64,000 bases of DNA from Polyangiaceae bacterium (GTDB lineage Bacteria > Myxococcota_A > Polyangia > Polyangiales > Polyangiaceae), in contig CANJMI010000002.1 in the NCBI GenBank assembly GCA_947475525.1, positions 1 through 64,000 of the forward strand, given 5' to 3'. The notes below the pieces were generated by a model. The model did not search any database. It was given only the letters and a program-made list of their open reading frames with translations, and was not told the origin of the DNA. A program made the position numbers and the translations under genes. Positions within the stretch are counted from its first letter, which is position 1, and each line of letters opens with the position of its first letter. This document shows, piece after piece, positions 18,818 through 26,448 of this stretch.

Positions 18818-19831
18818 TCACTTCATCGTGCCGCTCGTGTCGATCACTCCATCGCTCGTCTCGACGACGTCGCAGCTCGCCGTCGTGCTCGATGGCGTGA
18901 AGACGAGTCCGAGTTGGCACATCTCGTCATCGGCCCCGAAGCCCCACGTCACCGTCTTGCTGGAATCGTTTTCATAGTGGCAGTGGAACTCGAGGCCCTC
19001 ACCTTTCTTCAAGGTCATCGCCGGCGCGAAGTTTTCGAGTCGCGGCGCATGCCAGTCGTCATTCTCGTAGAAGATCTCCCCGGCGGTCTTTCCGTCGAAT
19101 CGCGCGACCGTGACTTTTTTTCCGAGCTTGTGCGTGTGCGACGAGAGGAAAATGACGTCGACGTCTTCGTTCATCACACAGCGCGTCCATTCAACGTGCT
19201 TCGCCATCGGCGGCACTTCGAGGTGCGCGTCTCGAACGACCGAGCCCCAAATACGCTGGGTGACCTCGAGCGGATCGATGGTGCTCACGTTGACGTACGA
19301 GAACACATCGACGTCCGTGTTTGTCGTGTTCACGTAATGGATCTCTTGCAAGTACTTCATCTTCGACGGGATCATCGCCGCCGTTCCAACGGGTAGCTGG
19401 ATCTCCTGTTTTGCGACCTGGCTCGCGTAGAGAAAGATGCCGCTCTCCATCAGCACGGGGTTCTCGTGGTAGATGGCGTTGCAGTCGTAGATCCCGGGCT
19501 CGAGATCGAGCGGCGTCAACGCGAGCGCCATCACGTCCATGTGGTGGATGTACTCGCTCTGCACCGATTTCACGTGGTTCGCCGCGAAGAAGCCGAAGGT
19601 CGACGGCAGGTAGTCGATCTTGCATTTCCAAATTTCGGTCGCCGCTGGCGCCGGGACGCTCATCGCAATCTGAAAGCCCGCGCCCTCGGCCGGAGGCGCC
19701 AGAAACTCCCCCGACTCAGCCGGCGCCTCACTCGCCTGCTCCGACGAGCAAGCCATCCCGCTCGCGGCGTAAAGGACCACGAGTACACCGGCGACCCATT
19801 GCCTTCGGCCGCTTTCAACGTGAACGCTCAT
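18818..19831 (-). CDS. Copper type II monooxygenase-like lipoprotein (PHM/DBH fold)
   Basis: From the ATG at 19831, preceded by a GGGAG ribosome-binding site, the 337-residue product has a signal ending in SGMAC (lipidated Cys28). Mature residues match the ligand set of peptidylglycine alpha-hydroxylating monooxygenase: His96-His97-Met98 (HHM), His165 (IHY), His232/His234 (SHTH) and Met304 (DDEMC). The 72-residue distance from the first His of the second copper site to the Met equals that in rat PHM (242 to 314). The enzyme would hydroxylate a C-H bond with ascorbate and O2. The substrate is unknown. The frame extends further upstream to 19984, but that part has no signal-like start. Confidence 0.75.
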   Translation of the reverse strand: MSVHVESGRRQWVAGVLVVLYAASGMACSSEQASEAPAESGEFLAPPAEGAGFQIAMSVPAPAATEIWKCKIDYLPSTFGFFAANHVKSVQSEYIHHMDVMALALTPLDLEPGIYDCNAIYHENPVLMESGIFLYASQVAKQEIQLPVGTAAMIPSKMKYLQEIHYVNTTNTDVDVFSYVNVSTIDPLEVTQRIWGSVVRDAHLEVPPMAKHVEWTRCVMNEDVDVIFLSSHTHKLGKKVTVARFDGKTAGEIFYENDDWHAPRLENFAPAMTLKKGEGLEFHCHYENDSSKTVTWGFGADDEMCQLGLVFTPSSTTASCDVVETSDGVIDTSGTMK

Positions 19832-19940
19832 AGGACTCCCTGGCTGCGGACGCATCCGCGTAAGCAACGGCCACAAACCGGCTGACCGGCCTAAATGATA
19901 CGCTGCAGTCGCATTGAAAACAAGCCCCGGCAAGACGGAT

Positions 19941-20690
19941 TCATCCAATGACCGCGGGCAGCCGGGCGGCGTCGAGCGCGTCACTCGCGCGGCGGTGCGC
20001 GGCCTCCAAAGCCTGCGCGCCAGCCTCCATTCGGAACGGGCCGACGCGCGGGAGGCCCGGCAAAACGAGGGCGGTCAGTCCGGGCCGGGCAGGCACGGCC
20101 AGCTGGGGGCTCGAACGTCGTCGCCACGGGGAGCGCGAGGCGAGGTGGTGGTAGAGCACCCGCTCACCGGTGGGAACGTCGAGGAGACCGGGCCGATCGT
20201 AGATCCCGCCGTCGAGGAGAGGACGGCCTTCGTGCCACACGGGATGAAATAGAAAGGGCACCGTGCACGACGCCCGCAGTGCCGGGGCAAGTGCGCCTTC
20301 ACGTAGGACGCGCGTCCTGCGGGTCCTCACGTCGAACACGCTCACCGCGATCGGATAGCGGCAGTCGACGAAGCGCGACACCGGCAAGATGCGCTCGAGT
20401 TGGCGGGCAAAAAGCTCACCTCGCAGCAACCCCGCTCCGAACCCCGGATCCCAAAAGTCCGCACGGTGAAGGGCGAGGAGTTCGTCGCGGATCCGTGCGG
20501 CGGTAAGTCCCGAGGCGAAGAGTCCGCCGACGAGTGCGCCCGCCGAAGACCCCGTCAACCGCCGAGGCACGAGCCCCCGCTCCTCGAGCGCAAGCAGCAC
20601 GCCCGTGTGCGCGAAAAAGCCGAAGAAGCCGGAGGACATCGTCAGTGTAAACGGCTCCGCACGCAGCCATTCGGCGAGCGTCGTCGTCAC
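19941..20690 (-). CDS. Patatin-like phospholipase
   Basis: The 249-residue protein has the nucleophile elbow GSSAG (Ser49) and an Asp-Gly-Gly dyad motif (LLDGGIYD, Asp160) at the expected distance, plus a Gly-containing oxyanion segment ([12 protein letters not shown]) before the elbow. This Ser-Asp dyad defines patatin-type lipid acyl hydrolases. No signal peptide is apparent, so it is probably cytoplasmic or delivered by another route. The oxyanion Gly run is less regular than the usual GGGxxG. It is divergent from the cysteine-repeat lipoprotein. Confidence 0.85.
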   Translation of the reverse strand: MTTTLAEWLRAEPFTLTMSSGFFGFFAHTGVLLALEERGLVPRRLTGSSAGALVGGLFASGLTAARIRDELLALHRADFWDPGFGAGLLRGELFARQLERILPVSRFVDCRYPIAVSVFDVRTRRTRVLREGALAPALRASCTVPFLFHPVWHEGRPLLDGGIYDRPGLLDVPTGERVLYHHLASRSPWRRRSSPQLAVPARPGLTALVLPGLPRVGPFRMEAGAQALEAAHRRASDALDAARLPAVIG

Positions 20691-20716
20691 ACGCGTCCTT
20701 GGGTTTGGCTCATGCG

Positions 20717-20743
20717 ACGGACGTTACCAAAACACGGACGTTA
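20717..20743. promoter_or_regulatory. Two direct 10-bp repeats in the divergent patatin/cysteine-repeat intergenic region
   Basis: ACGGACGTTA occurs at 20717-20726 and again at 20734-20743, a 17-bp period, in the 153-bp gap between the two divergent genes. Paired direct repeats in such a place could bind a regulator. No regulator family is identified, and chance cannot be excluded. Confidence 0.25.
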
Positions 20744-20843
20744 GCGGACGCGCAACGCGACTACACAAGCGCTCAGCGGAATGATTTCGGTGTAGGGTCT
20801 ATCGGCAATGTCTCGCCGCTTTTTTCACAGGGGTCCGACTCAC

Positions 20844-21725
20844 ATGAAGCGCCTGCTCTCGCTTGCCTCAATCCTTGCGGTTGCTTGGGTTGCGTCGTGC
20901 GCCCACTCGAAGGACCGCTTATCGGACAGCGAGCCCGCGCCGACGCCGGACAAGGGCGCAGAGGACTGCACCCGAGGAACGGCCTGGGTGGAAGCCGACA
21001 AAACGTGCAACCTCTGCCCGAGCGGAACGTACGCCGGCAGCAACGGAGCCACGACTTGCGAGAGTTGTGCCTCGGGAACGAGTTCTCCCGAGGGGGCGGC
21101 CGTGTGCTGTGCACCTGGAACAGGCGTCGCCCCGAGCTCGGATCCCGCGGCGGCTGAAACCACCTGCACCGAGTGTGTTGCCGGGACGTATGGAACGAGC
21201 GGCGGAGCCTGCACCGCGTGCGCTGCAGGAAAGTACTCACCTGACGGCGCGGCGAGCTGCAGCGACTGCGACGCGGGCACGTCCTCCTTGGCCGGCGCGG
21301 CGAGCTGCACCGCGTGCGATGCGGGCACTTACTCCTTAGTCGGGGCACCGAGTTGCACCGCGTGCGACGCAGGAAAATATTCGTCCAAGGTCGGGGCAAC
21401 GAGCTGCAGCGACTGCGACGCGGGCACGTCCTCCTTGGCCGGCGCGGCGAGTTGCACCGCGTGCGATGCGGGCACTTACTCCTTGGTCGGGGCACCGAGT
21501 TGCACTGCGTGCGACGCAGGAAAATATTCGTCCAAGGCCGGGGCAACGAGCTGCACCCTGTGCATGCCCGGCGAGTACGGACCGTCCACCGGTGCAACGA
21601 GCTGCACCATTTGCCCCGCGGGGGAATACTCGGAATTCGCCGGCCAAGCGGTCTGCGGCGTGTGCCCTCCGCTCACGTGCTCCTTAGCCGGTGCGACGAT
21701 CTGCACCATTTGCCCGGCGAGCTAG
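20844..21725 (+). CDS. Cysteine-rich repeat lipoprotein (GCC2/GCC3, ephrin-receptor-like modules)
   Basis: The ATG at 20844 gives a lipoprotein signal ending in WVASC; an upstream in-frame ATG at 20808 lacks signal character. The mature protein is a string of about 13 units of 16-17 residues, each shaped CxxCxAGxYSxxGAxS. This is the two-cysteine module of GCC2/GCC3 and ephrin-receptor-like domains known mainly from eukaryotic surface proteins. Each unit probably holds one or two disulfides in an extended surface rod. Three consecutive units are duplicated almost exactly at DNA level. An adhesion or surface-display role is inferred only. Confidence 0.78.
   Translation: MKRLLSLASILAVAWVASCAHSKDRLSDSEPAPTPDKGAEDCTRGTAWVEADKTCNLCPSGTYAGSNGATTCESCASGTSSPEGAAVCCAPGTGVAPSSDPAAAETTCTECVAGTYGTSGGACTACAAGKYSPDGAASCSDCDAGTSSLAGAASCTACDAGTYSLVGAPSCTACDAGKYSSKVGATSCSDCDAGTSSLAGAASCTACDAGTYSLVGAPSCTACDAGKYSSKAGATSCTLCMPGEYGPSTGATSCTICPAGEYSEFAGQAVCGVCPPLTCSLAGATICTICPAS
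21255..21548. repeat. 147-bp tandem duplication inside the cysteine-repeat gene
   Basis: Bases 21255-21401 and 21402-21548 are nearly identical and each encodes three cysteine modules (16+16+17 residues). The few differences are mostly synonymous, for example ttagtc versus ttggtc, and one Val-to-Ala change. This indicates a recent in-frame duplication that lengthened the protein. Confidence 0.9.
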
Positions 21726-22037
21726 TGCCTCGATTCATTTGAATCGAGGGGGGTAATTAAACAGCGGTGCCCGAGTCAATAAGACGGTAACTCGATGGGC
21801 AACTCGCTGTCCTCGCCAAATCGGGGACGGCGAGTTGCCCATCGTTTCGATGGACTCGGCGAGCTAGTGCCTCGATTCATTTGAATCGAGGGGGGTAAGT
21901 AAACAGCCGTGCCCGAGTCAATAGGACGGTAACTCGATGGGCAACTCGCTGTCCTCGTCAAATCGGGGACGTCGAGTTGCCCATCGGTTCGATGGACTCG
22001 GCAATCTCGTGCCTCGATTCATTTGAATCGAGGGGGA
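21715..22037. repeat. 142-bp tandem repeat array with two hairpins per unit
   Basis: The 376-bp gap between the cysteine-repeat and YHYH genes is filled by two full 142-bp units (21715-21856, 21857-21998) and the first part of a third (to about 22037). Each unit opens with a perfect 10-bp-stem hairpin (CCTCGATTCA with TGAATCGAGG; copies at 21728, 21870 and 22012). It then carries a 52-nt hairpin (21793-21844 and 21935-21986) with a stem of 14-20 bp starting CGATGGGCAACTCG. The latter is nested in an outer CCGAGTC/GACTCGG pairing. The left unit overlaps the last codons and stop of the upstream gene. No coding function is supported. Confidence 0.9.
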
Positions 22038-22101
22038 AGTCGCCTTGCTCATCGTTCGGTTTCGGGAGCGCATCCGGCTGCGATAGGCTAGACACTCGCA
22101 C

Positions 22102-23061
22102 ATGCGCCGCATTTTTTTTGCGATCCCCCTGCTGATGGCTTGCTCGTCCGCGACGACTGACGAGGCGACCGTCGCATCCTCTTCAGGGGACACGTCCACC
22201 ACGAGCACGGGGGGCCAAGGGGGCATGAGTGCGAGCTCGGCGTCCGACGCGTCCTCTTCGATGAGCTCGAGCACGGGCGGAGCCTCCGAGTGCACGCTGG
22301 CGGCGAACACCACGGCAACGGATGTCGTCAACGGTTTCGGGTGTGCACGGCTCAACCGGGACGCGAGCGCATGCCTAGCCGCACGAACCGCCCAGGGCCT
22401 GACGGGCGATTGGTTGAAGTTCTCGTGCCGCGTGAAGCTGACGGTCGACACGTCGGGAGCGACGCCGTTCGTGCTGGTCGAAGCCGACAGCCGCCCCGAT
22501 TACAAGAGCAACTACTTCGAGACCGAGGACGCTTGCTGGGACGACTACAAGGTGCCGGGCAAAGCCACCCCGAACCTCATCATGCCGCAAACCATCAAGA
22601 CGAAGGTGCCACTCACGCCGAGTGGCGGAGGCACCGACAAGAAGACAAACGACGCGGGCGTCGCCGTCAACGGGGTGTGGATATTCAACGATGCGGCCGC
22701 GCCCCCGGACGACATCTACAAGGCCGTAAACTCGTTCGATCGCTGCGGCGGACACCCGGATCCGCAGAACGGCGGCACCTATCATTATCACATCGAACCG
22801 AACGCTATTTCGAGCGACGACGCGAACCTCGTCGGCATCCTACGCGACGGTTACTTCGTGTACGGACGCCGGGATGGCGACAATTCCCTCGCAACCGGCC
22901 TCGACGTCAATGGGGGACACACCGGAACCACGACGCACAGCCCCATGACGCCCGTGTACCACTACCACGTGGTCGAACAGACCAGCACGACGGCCGGGAC
23001 GCTCGGACAAAAGGCTTGGTTCATCGCCATCGGCAAGTTCCACGGTCAGCTGCTGAAGTGA
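22102..23061 (+). CDS. YHYH-domain lipoprotein
   Basis: A lipoprotein signal ending in LLMAC (Cys14) and a Ser/Thr/Gly-rich linker (about 15-62) precede a domain with the repeated motif YHYH at residues 227-230 and 286-289. This motif names the YHYH family (PF14240-like), probable extracytoplasmic metal-binding proteins of unknown function. Conserved Cys pairs (for example CWDDY and DRCGGHPD) may form disulfides. The length of 319 residues is usual for the family. It starts 65 bp after the 142-bp repeat array. Confidence 0.82.
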   Translation: MRRIFFAIPLLMACSSATTDEATVASSSGDTSTTSTGGQGGMSASSASDASSSMSSSTGGASECTLAANTTATDVVNGFGCARLNRDASACLAARTAQGLTGDWLKFSCRVKLTVDTSGATPFVLVEADSRPDYKSNYFETEDACWDDYKVPGKATPNLIMPQTIKTKVPLTPSGGGTDKKTNDAGVAVNGVWIFNDAAAPPDDIYKAVNSFDRCGGHPDPQNGGTYHYHIEPNAISSDDANLVGILRDGYFVYGRRDGDNSLATGLDVNGGHTGTTTHSPMTPVYHYHVVEQTSTTAGTLGQKAWFIAIGKFHGQLLK

Positions 23062-23141
23062 CGGCTGCCCCCAACCGGGTGCAACTCTCGATGAGCCCGG
23101 CCTTCGCGTCTGGACGGTTGACTTGTCATAAATCTTGTTGG

Positions 23142-23978
23142 TTACGGGAGGCGAAGCTCGGGCACACGGCGGCTCAGCGGCGAGCGGCCACCTTCGAGCC
23201 GCGCGTTGACTTCAGCGCCTACGAGCAACGCAAGCGACATCAGCCATAGCCAAAAGAGCATCACGGCAAACGCGGCAAGGCCGCCGTAAAAACGTGAGTA
23301 ATCGGCAAGCTCGCGGACGTAGAGCGAGAACCCGACCGACAGGAGAGCCCAACACACGAGCGTGACGAGAGCGCCCCGAAAGCCGAAACGCGGCCGGCCG
23401 GGCTCTCGCAGCGTCGCGAACCGAAAGAACACCCCGACGAGCAGCCATAACGCGAAGAACGGCACGAGGACCGTGGCGATCGTCCCGCCGACCGCGCCCA
23501 GTCGCGACAAGACGAGCCCGGCCGCGACCGACAGTGCCGCCACGCTGATCGCCGCGAACACAAACACGGTGGCGATGCCTCGCCGCTGAAGCCACGTGCG
23601 CGCGGGCAGGTGGAAAGCGTACTCAAATTGCAGCATCGCGCGAGCGACGCCGCCGCAGCACAGCCAGAGAAACCCGATGGCCGAGAGGGGTGGCAGCACG
23701 GTCGCCGTGTCCCCGGAGAGCTGCATGACGTCGGAGTCGGCGAGCGCCCCAACGGCCGCCGGCGTCAGCCGAAAGAGCGGGTCGAAGGCTTTTGCACTGG
23801 TCTGCAGAAGCCGATGGCAGGCCCAGCCCGCTAAGGCGAAGAGCGGCACCAAACTGAAGAAGGCTTGGAATGCAATCGCGCTCGCCGCCCCGACCGCGTC
23901 GTGGTCGTCGAGCACGAGGATGAAGGCCCAAAGGCGCCGCGCCGTCCGCGTGAAGGCGCGCGGTGCCAATGAGCTCAT
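23142..23978 (-). CDS. YihY/BrkB-family integral membrane protein
   Basis: This 278-residue protein has six predicted membrane helices and the family features: AIAFQAFFSLVPLFAL near the first helix, a conserved YGGLAAFAVMLFWLWLMSLALLVGAEVNA block in helices five and six, and charged termini. The family was once misnamed ribonuclease BN. Its function is unsettled, with transport or envelope-integrity roles suggested. No operon partner is visible; it ends 80 bp from the convergent YHYH gene. Confidence 0.88.
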   Translation of the reverse strand: MSSLAPRAFTRTARRLWAFILVLDDHDAVGAASAIAFQAFFSLVPLFALAGWACHRLLQTSAKAFDPLFRLTPAAVGALADSDVMQLSGDTATVLPPLSAIGFLWLCCGGVARAMLQFEYAFHLPARTWLQRRGIATVFVFAAISVAALSVAAGLVLSRLGAVGGTIATVLVPFFALWLLVGVFFRFATLREPGRPRFGFRGALVTLVCWALLSVGFSLYVRELADYSRFYGGLAAFAVMLFWLWLMSLALLVGAEVNARLEGGRSPLSRRVPELRLP

Positions 23979-24041
23979 GGGGCAACCAACTTACCGCGGC
24001 TTTTTGGTGTGGCCGAGCGCGAAAGCCGGGTTTCCTTCGAA

Positions 24042-24695
24042 TCAGCTCCCTTTTTTCGCGCGGATCGTAAGCTTGATGCCGACGTTGTCCTTGATGAGGT
24101 CGTCTTTCATGCCTTCGAAGACGATGCCGAAATCTTTCCGATTGATGGCGAAGTCGGCGTCGACCTCGGTGCCGTCGCCGGTCACGCGGATAGTCGCGGG
24201 AAACGTGATCGACTTGGTCACGCCGTGCAGCTCGAGGTTGCCGGTGATCGTGTGCGTTGCGCCGCCTTCGCCGCCGGCCTTGATGCCGCTGGAGGTGAAG
24301 CGTGCCTTCGGGAATTTCTCGACGTCGAAGAAGTCAGGGGCCTTCAGGTGCCCGGTCAGCTTCTCGCTGTCGCTCGTTAGTGACGCGGTGTCGATCTCGA
24401 CCGTAACCGAGCTTTTTTCGGCTTTTTCGTCGACGACGGTCACCGTGCCGGTGAACGCGCCGAAGCCGCCCGAGTGCTTGCCGGTGACTTTTGCGCCAAC
24501 GAACTCAACCTTCGAGCCCGCGTTCGAGAACGCATGCTTCGTCGTCGTAGCCGTAGCCGTAGCCGTAGCGGCGAGGGCGCCTGGAGCGGCCGAAACCGGC
24601 GGCGCGACGGACGCCTGGGCTTTGCCTTTCGCAGGGTCGTTGTCGCACGCGAGAAGAAAGAGAAACGGGAGGATAGCGAGTGAGCTGGACTTCAT
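24042..24695 (-). CDS. YceI-family lipoprotein
   Basis: The start at 24695 (MKSSSLAILPFLFLLAC) gives a clear lipoprotein signal with Cys17. The open frame continues upstream only as an antisense shadow of the next gene. After an Ala/Thr linker, residues about 52-215 match the YceI lipocalin-like barrel, with EFVGAKVTGKHSGGFGAFTGTV, FDVEKFPKARFTS, HTITGNLELHGVTKSITFP and a KKGS end. YceI proteins bind isoprenoid or amphiphilic ligands in the periplasm. The 217-residue length fits. Confidence 0.9.
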   Translation of the reverse strand: MKSSSLAILPFLFLLACDNDPAKGKAQASVAPPVSAAPGALAATATATATTTKHAFSNAGSKVEFVGAKVTGKHSGGFGAFTGTVTVVDEKAEKSSVTVEIDTASLTSDSEKLTGHLKAPDFFDVEKFPKARFTSSGIKAGGEGGATHTITGNLELHGVTKSITFPATIRVTGDGTEVDADFAINRKDFGIVFEGMKDDLIKDNVGIKLTIRAKKGS

Positions 24696-24736
24696 GTGGC
24701 GCAACCTGACTCCGCTTTCGCCAAAGAACAAGCCTA

Positions 24737-25879
24737 TCAGTCGAGTAAACTCTGGTCGGCCGGCGGCGCCTCGTTGACCGCGGCGTCGCTTGGTTCCGTC
24801 TCGTCGTCGAGCGAGCCGTGCGCGCCCGGTTCGAGCGCGGAGATCCTCCGCCACCACGGATCGACTCGCTCGATGCGCGAGGGCACGACGACCGCGCCGA
24901 GTCGAGGCATCACGAGCGTCACGTCGCGCGACGGAGCAAGCTCGACGAGGCGTTCGGCGGGTTCGTCCCACGCGTGGATCGCGAGGTTGAACGTGCCCCA
25001 ATGAATCGGCAAGAGCGTCCGGCTCTTCAGCATCGCGAGCGCGTCGAGTGCCTGATCCGGGCCGAGGTGAATGTGGCCCCACGCGGGGTGAAACGCGCCG
25101 ACTTCGAGCATCACCAGGTCGAACGGACCGAAACGCGCAGCCACCTCGAGGTACTCGCTCGTAAGGCCGGTGTCGCCGCTGAAAAACGCGCGCGCGTCGG
25201 CGGACTCGATGACGAAGGAGGACCAAAGCGTGCGGTTGCGGTCGCCGATGTTGCGCCCCGAGAAATGCTGCGAAGGCGTGGCTGTGATGCGCACGCCGGC
25301 GTTCGGGAGCGCGAAGCTCTCCCACCAATCGAGCTCGACTATCCGCTCGCTCGGGATCCCCCATCGCTCGAGGTGTGCGCCAACCCCGAGAGACGTGACG
25401 ATCGTCTCACCTCGGCGGGCCAACGCGACGACCGCGTCGCGATCGAGGTGGTCATAGTGGTCATGCGACACGAGCACCGCATCGAGGGGCGGGAGTTTGT
25501 CGAGGGCCACGGGAATAGGTTGGAAGCGCTTTGGCCCCGCGAAGCCGACGGGAGAGGCGCGATTCGCCCACACCGGATCGGTGAGCACGCGCGCGCCGCC
25601 GAGCTCGAGAAGCACGGTCGAGTGTCCAAGCCAGGTCGCGCGGAGCGGGGAGTCAAGTTGGCGCGACCAGCCTTCGAGCGGGCAGGTGCTTGGCAGGGGT
25701 GCTGCCGGAAAACGCCTGTTTTTACTGAATAAAAACTCGCTAAAGACGCCGGAGGCCGAACCGGGTCGAAGGCCTAGGGTCGCTCCCGACGCGTTCGTGA
25801 AGACGCCGTCCACGAAGCGCGGCGAAGCGAGGGTGCGCTCGAGGCGCAGGCTTTTCGACCGTGTGGCGACGCGGGACAT
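24737..25879 (-). CDS. Metallo-beta-lactamase-fold hydrolase (NAPE-PLD/UlaG-like)
   Basis: The 380-residue protein has the metal-binding motif HDHYDHLD at 139-146, preceded by the WLGHSTVLLEL strand. Downstream come SQHFSGR, FFSGDTGLT, LEVGAFHPAW and LLPIHWGTFNL, which supply the remaining metal ligands. The GHST opening and IHWGTF block are typical of the branch containing N-acyl-phosphatidylethanolamine phospholipase D and UlaG-like lactonases. A phosphodiesterase on lipid-like substrates is plausible. No signal peptide is seen. The acidic C-terminal tail is a low-complexity extension. Confidence 0.87.
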   Translation of the reverse strand: MSRVATRSKSLRLERTLASPRFVDGVFTNASGATLGLRPGSASGVFSEFLFSKNRRFPAAPLPSTCPLEGWSRQLDSPLRATWLGHSTVLLELGGARVLTDPVWANRASPVGFAGPKRFQPIPVALDKLPPLDAVLVSHDHYDHLDRDAVVALARRGETIVTSLGVGAHLERWGIPSERIVELDWWESFALPNAGVRITATPSQHFSGRNIGDRNRTLWSSFVIESADARAFFSGDTGLTSEYLEVAARFGPFDLVMLEVGAFHPAWGHIHLGPDQALDALAMLKSRTLLPIHWGTFNLAIHAWDEPAERLVELAPSRDVTLVMPRLGAVVVPSRIERVDPWWRRISALEPGAHGSLDDETEPSDAAVNEAPPADQSLLD

Positions 25880-26003
25880 AGGCGACCAGTCTAAGGTAGC
25901 GCGTGGTCATCGGGAACGCTCGCGTCGCCGAGGGTCGCGGTCAAGCGGGCCGGGTCCTGCGCGGCGCTTGGCCCAGCGGGCGCGGAAGGCGTACGAAGGC
26001 GTC

Positions 26004-26441
26004 GTGAGACGTGGGTTCGCGTTTTGGCTGCTCGCCTGTGCATTGTGCGTCGCGTCGCCCGTGCACGCGACCCCGCGGGCGAAGGTCACGTGGGGCGAGG
26101 TGGCGGTGCGGGATGGCGCCGATGCTGCGCGTCTCACCAAAGCGCTGAACAAGCTTCTCAAGGCGGCGACCACGCGCGCCGATTGGGGCAAGCGCAAAGA
26201 CAAGAGCGGCACGTTCACGCTGTCTGCGCGCGTGACGACGTTCGAGTGGCAAGAGAGCGACGGGGTGGTGCACCTCGATCTTGCGGCGGTTGGCAAAGTG
26301 CTCGGTGGCAGCGGCGTCAAGACCAAGATCCGAGTCGGTGGCAAGCCGAGCGAGCGCAAGAAGCTCGAGAAGGATGGCCTTCGCATCGTCGCCGATGGTC
26401 TCGTGACGCGCCTCGCGGACGTCGTACGCCGCAAGAAGTGA
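26004..26441 (+). CDS. Small exported protein of unknown function
   Basis: A GTG start at 26004 gives 145 residues with a clear Sec signal (RRGFAFWLLACALCVASPVHA). The frame is open far upstream but without a plausible start. The mature part is basic, with a strand-rich middle (SGTFTLSARVTTFEWQESDG) and a Lys-rich end. It resembles short exported proteins seen in several copies in myxobacterial genomes, but no family is named here. It converges on the aegerolysin-domain gene with a 7-bp gap. Confidence 0.65.
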   Translation: MRRGFAFWLLACALCVASPVHATPRAKVTWGEVAVRDGADAARLTKALNKLLKAATTRADWGKRKDKSGTFTLSARVTTFEWQESDGVVHLDLAAVGKVLGGSGVKTKIRVGGKPSERKKLEKDGLRIVADGLVTRLADVVRRKK

Positions 26442-26448
26442 GCTCGAA

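Noticed and set aside
21776-22451. Minus-strand frames translating the 142-bp repeats
   Set aside because: They repeat the same peptide because the DNA repeats, one enters the YHYH gene antisense, and no start site or domain is present.
24696-25364. Upstream extension of the YceI frame
   Set aside because: It overlaps the metallo-beta-lactamase-fold gene out of frame and is Arg-rich. A lipoprotein signal starts exactly at 24695.
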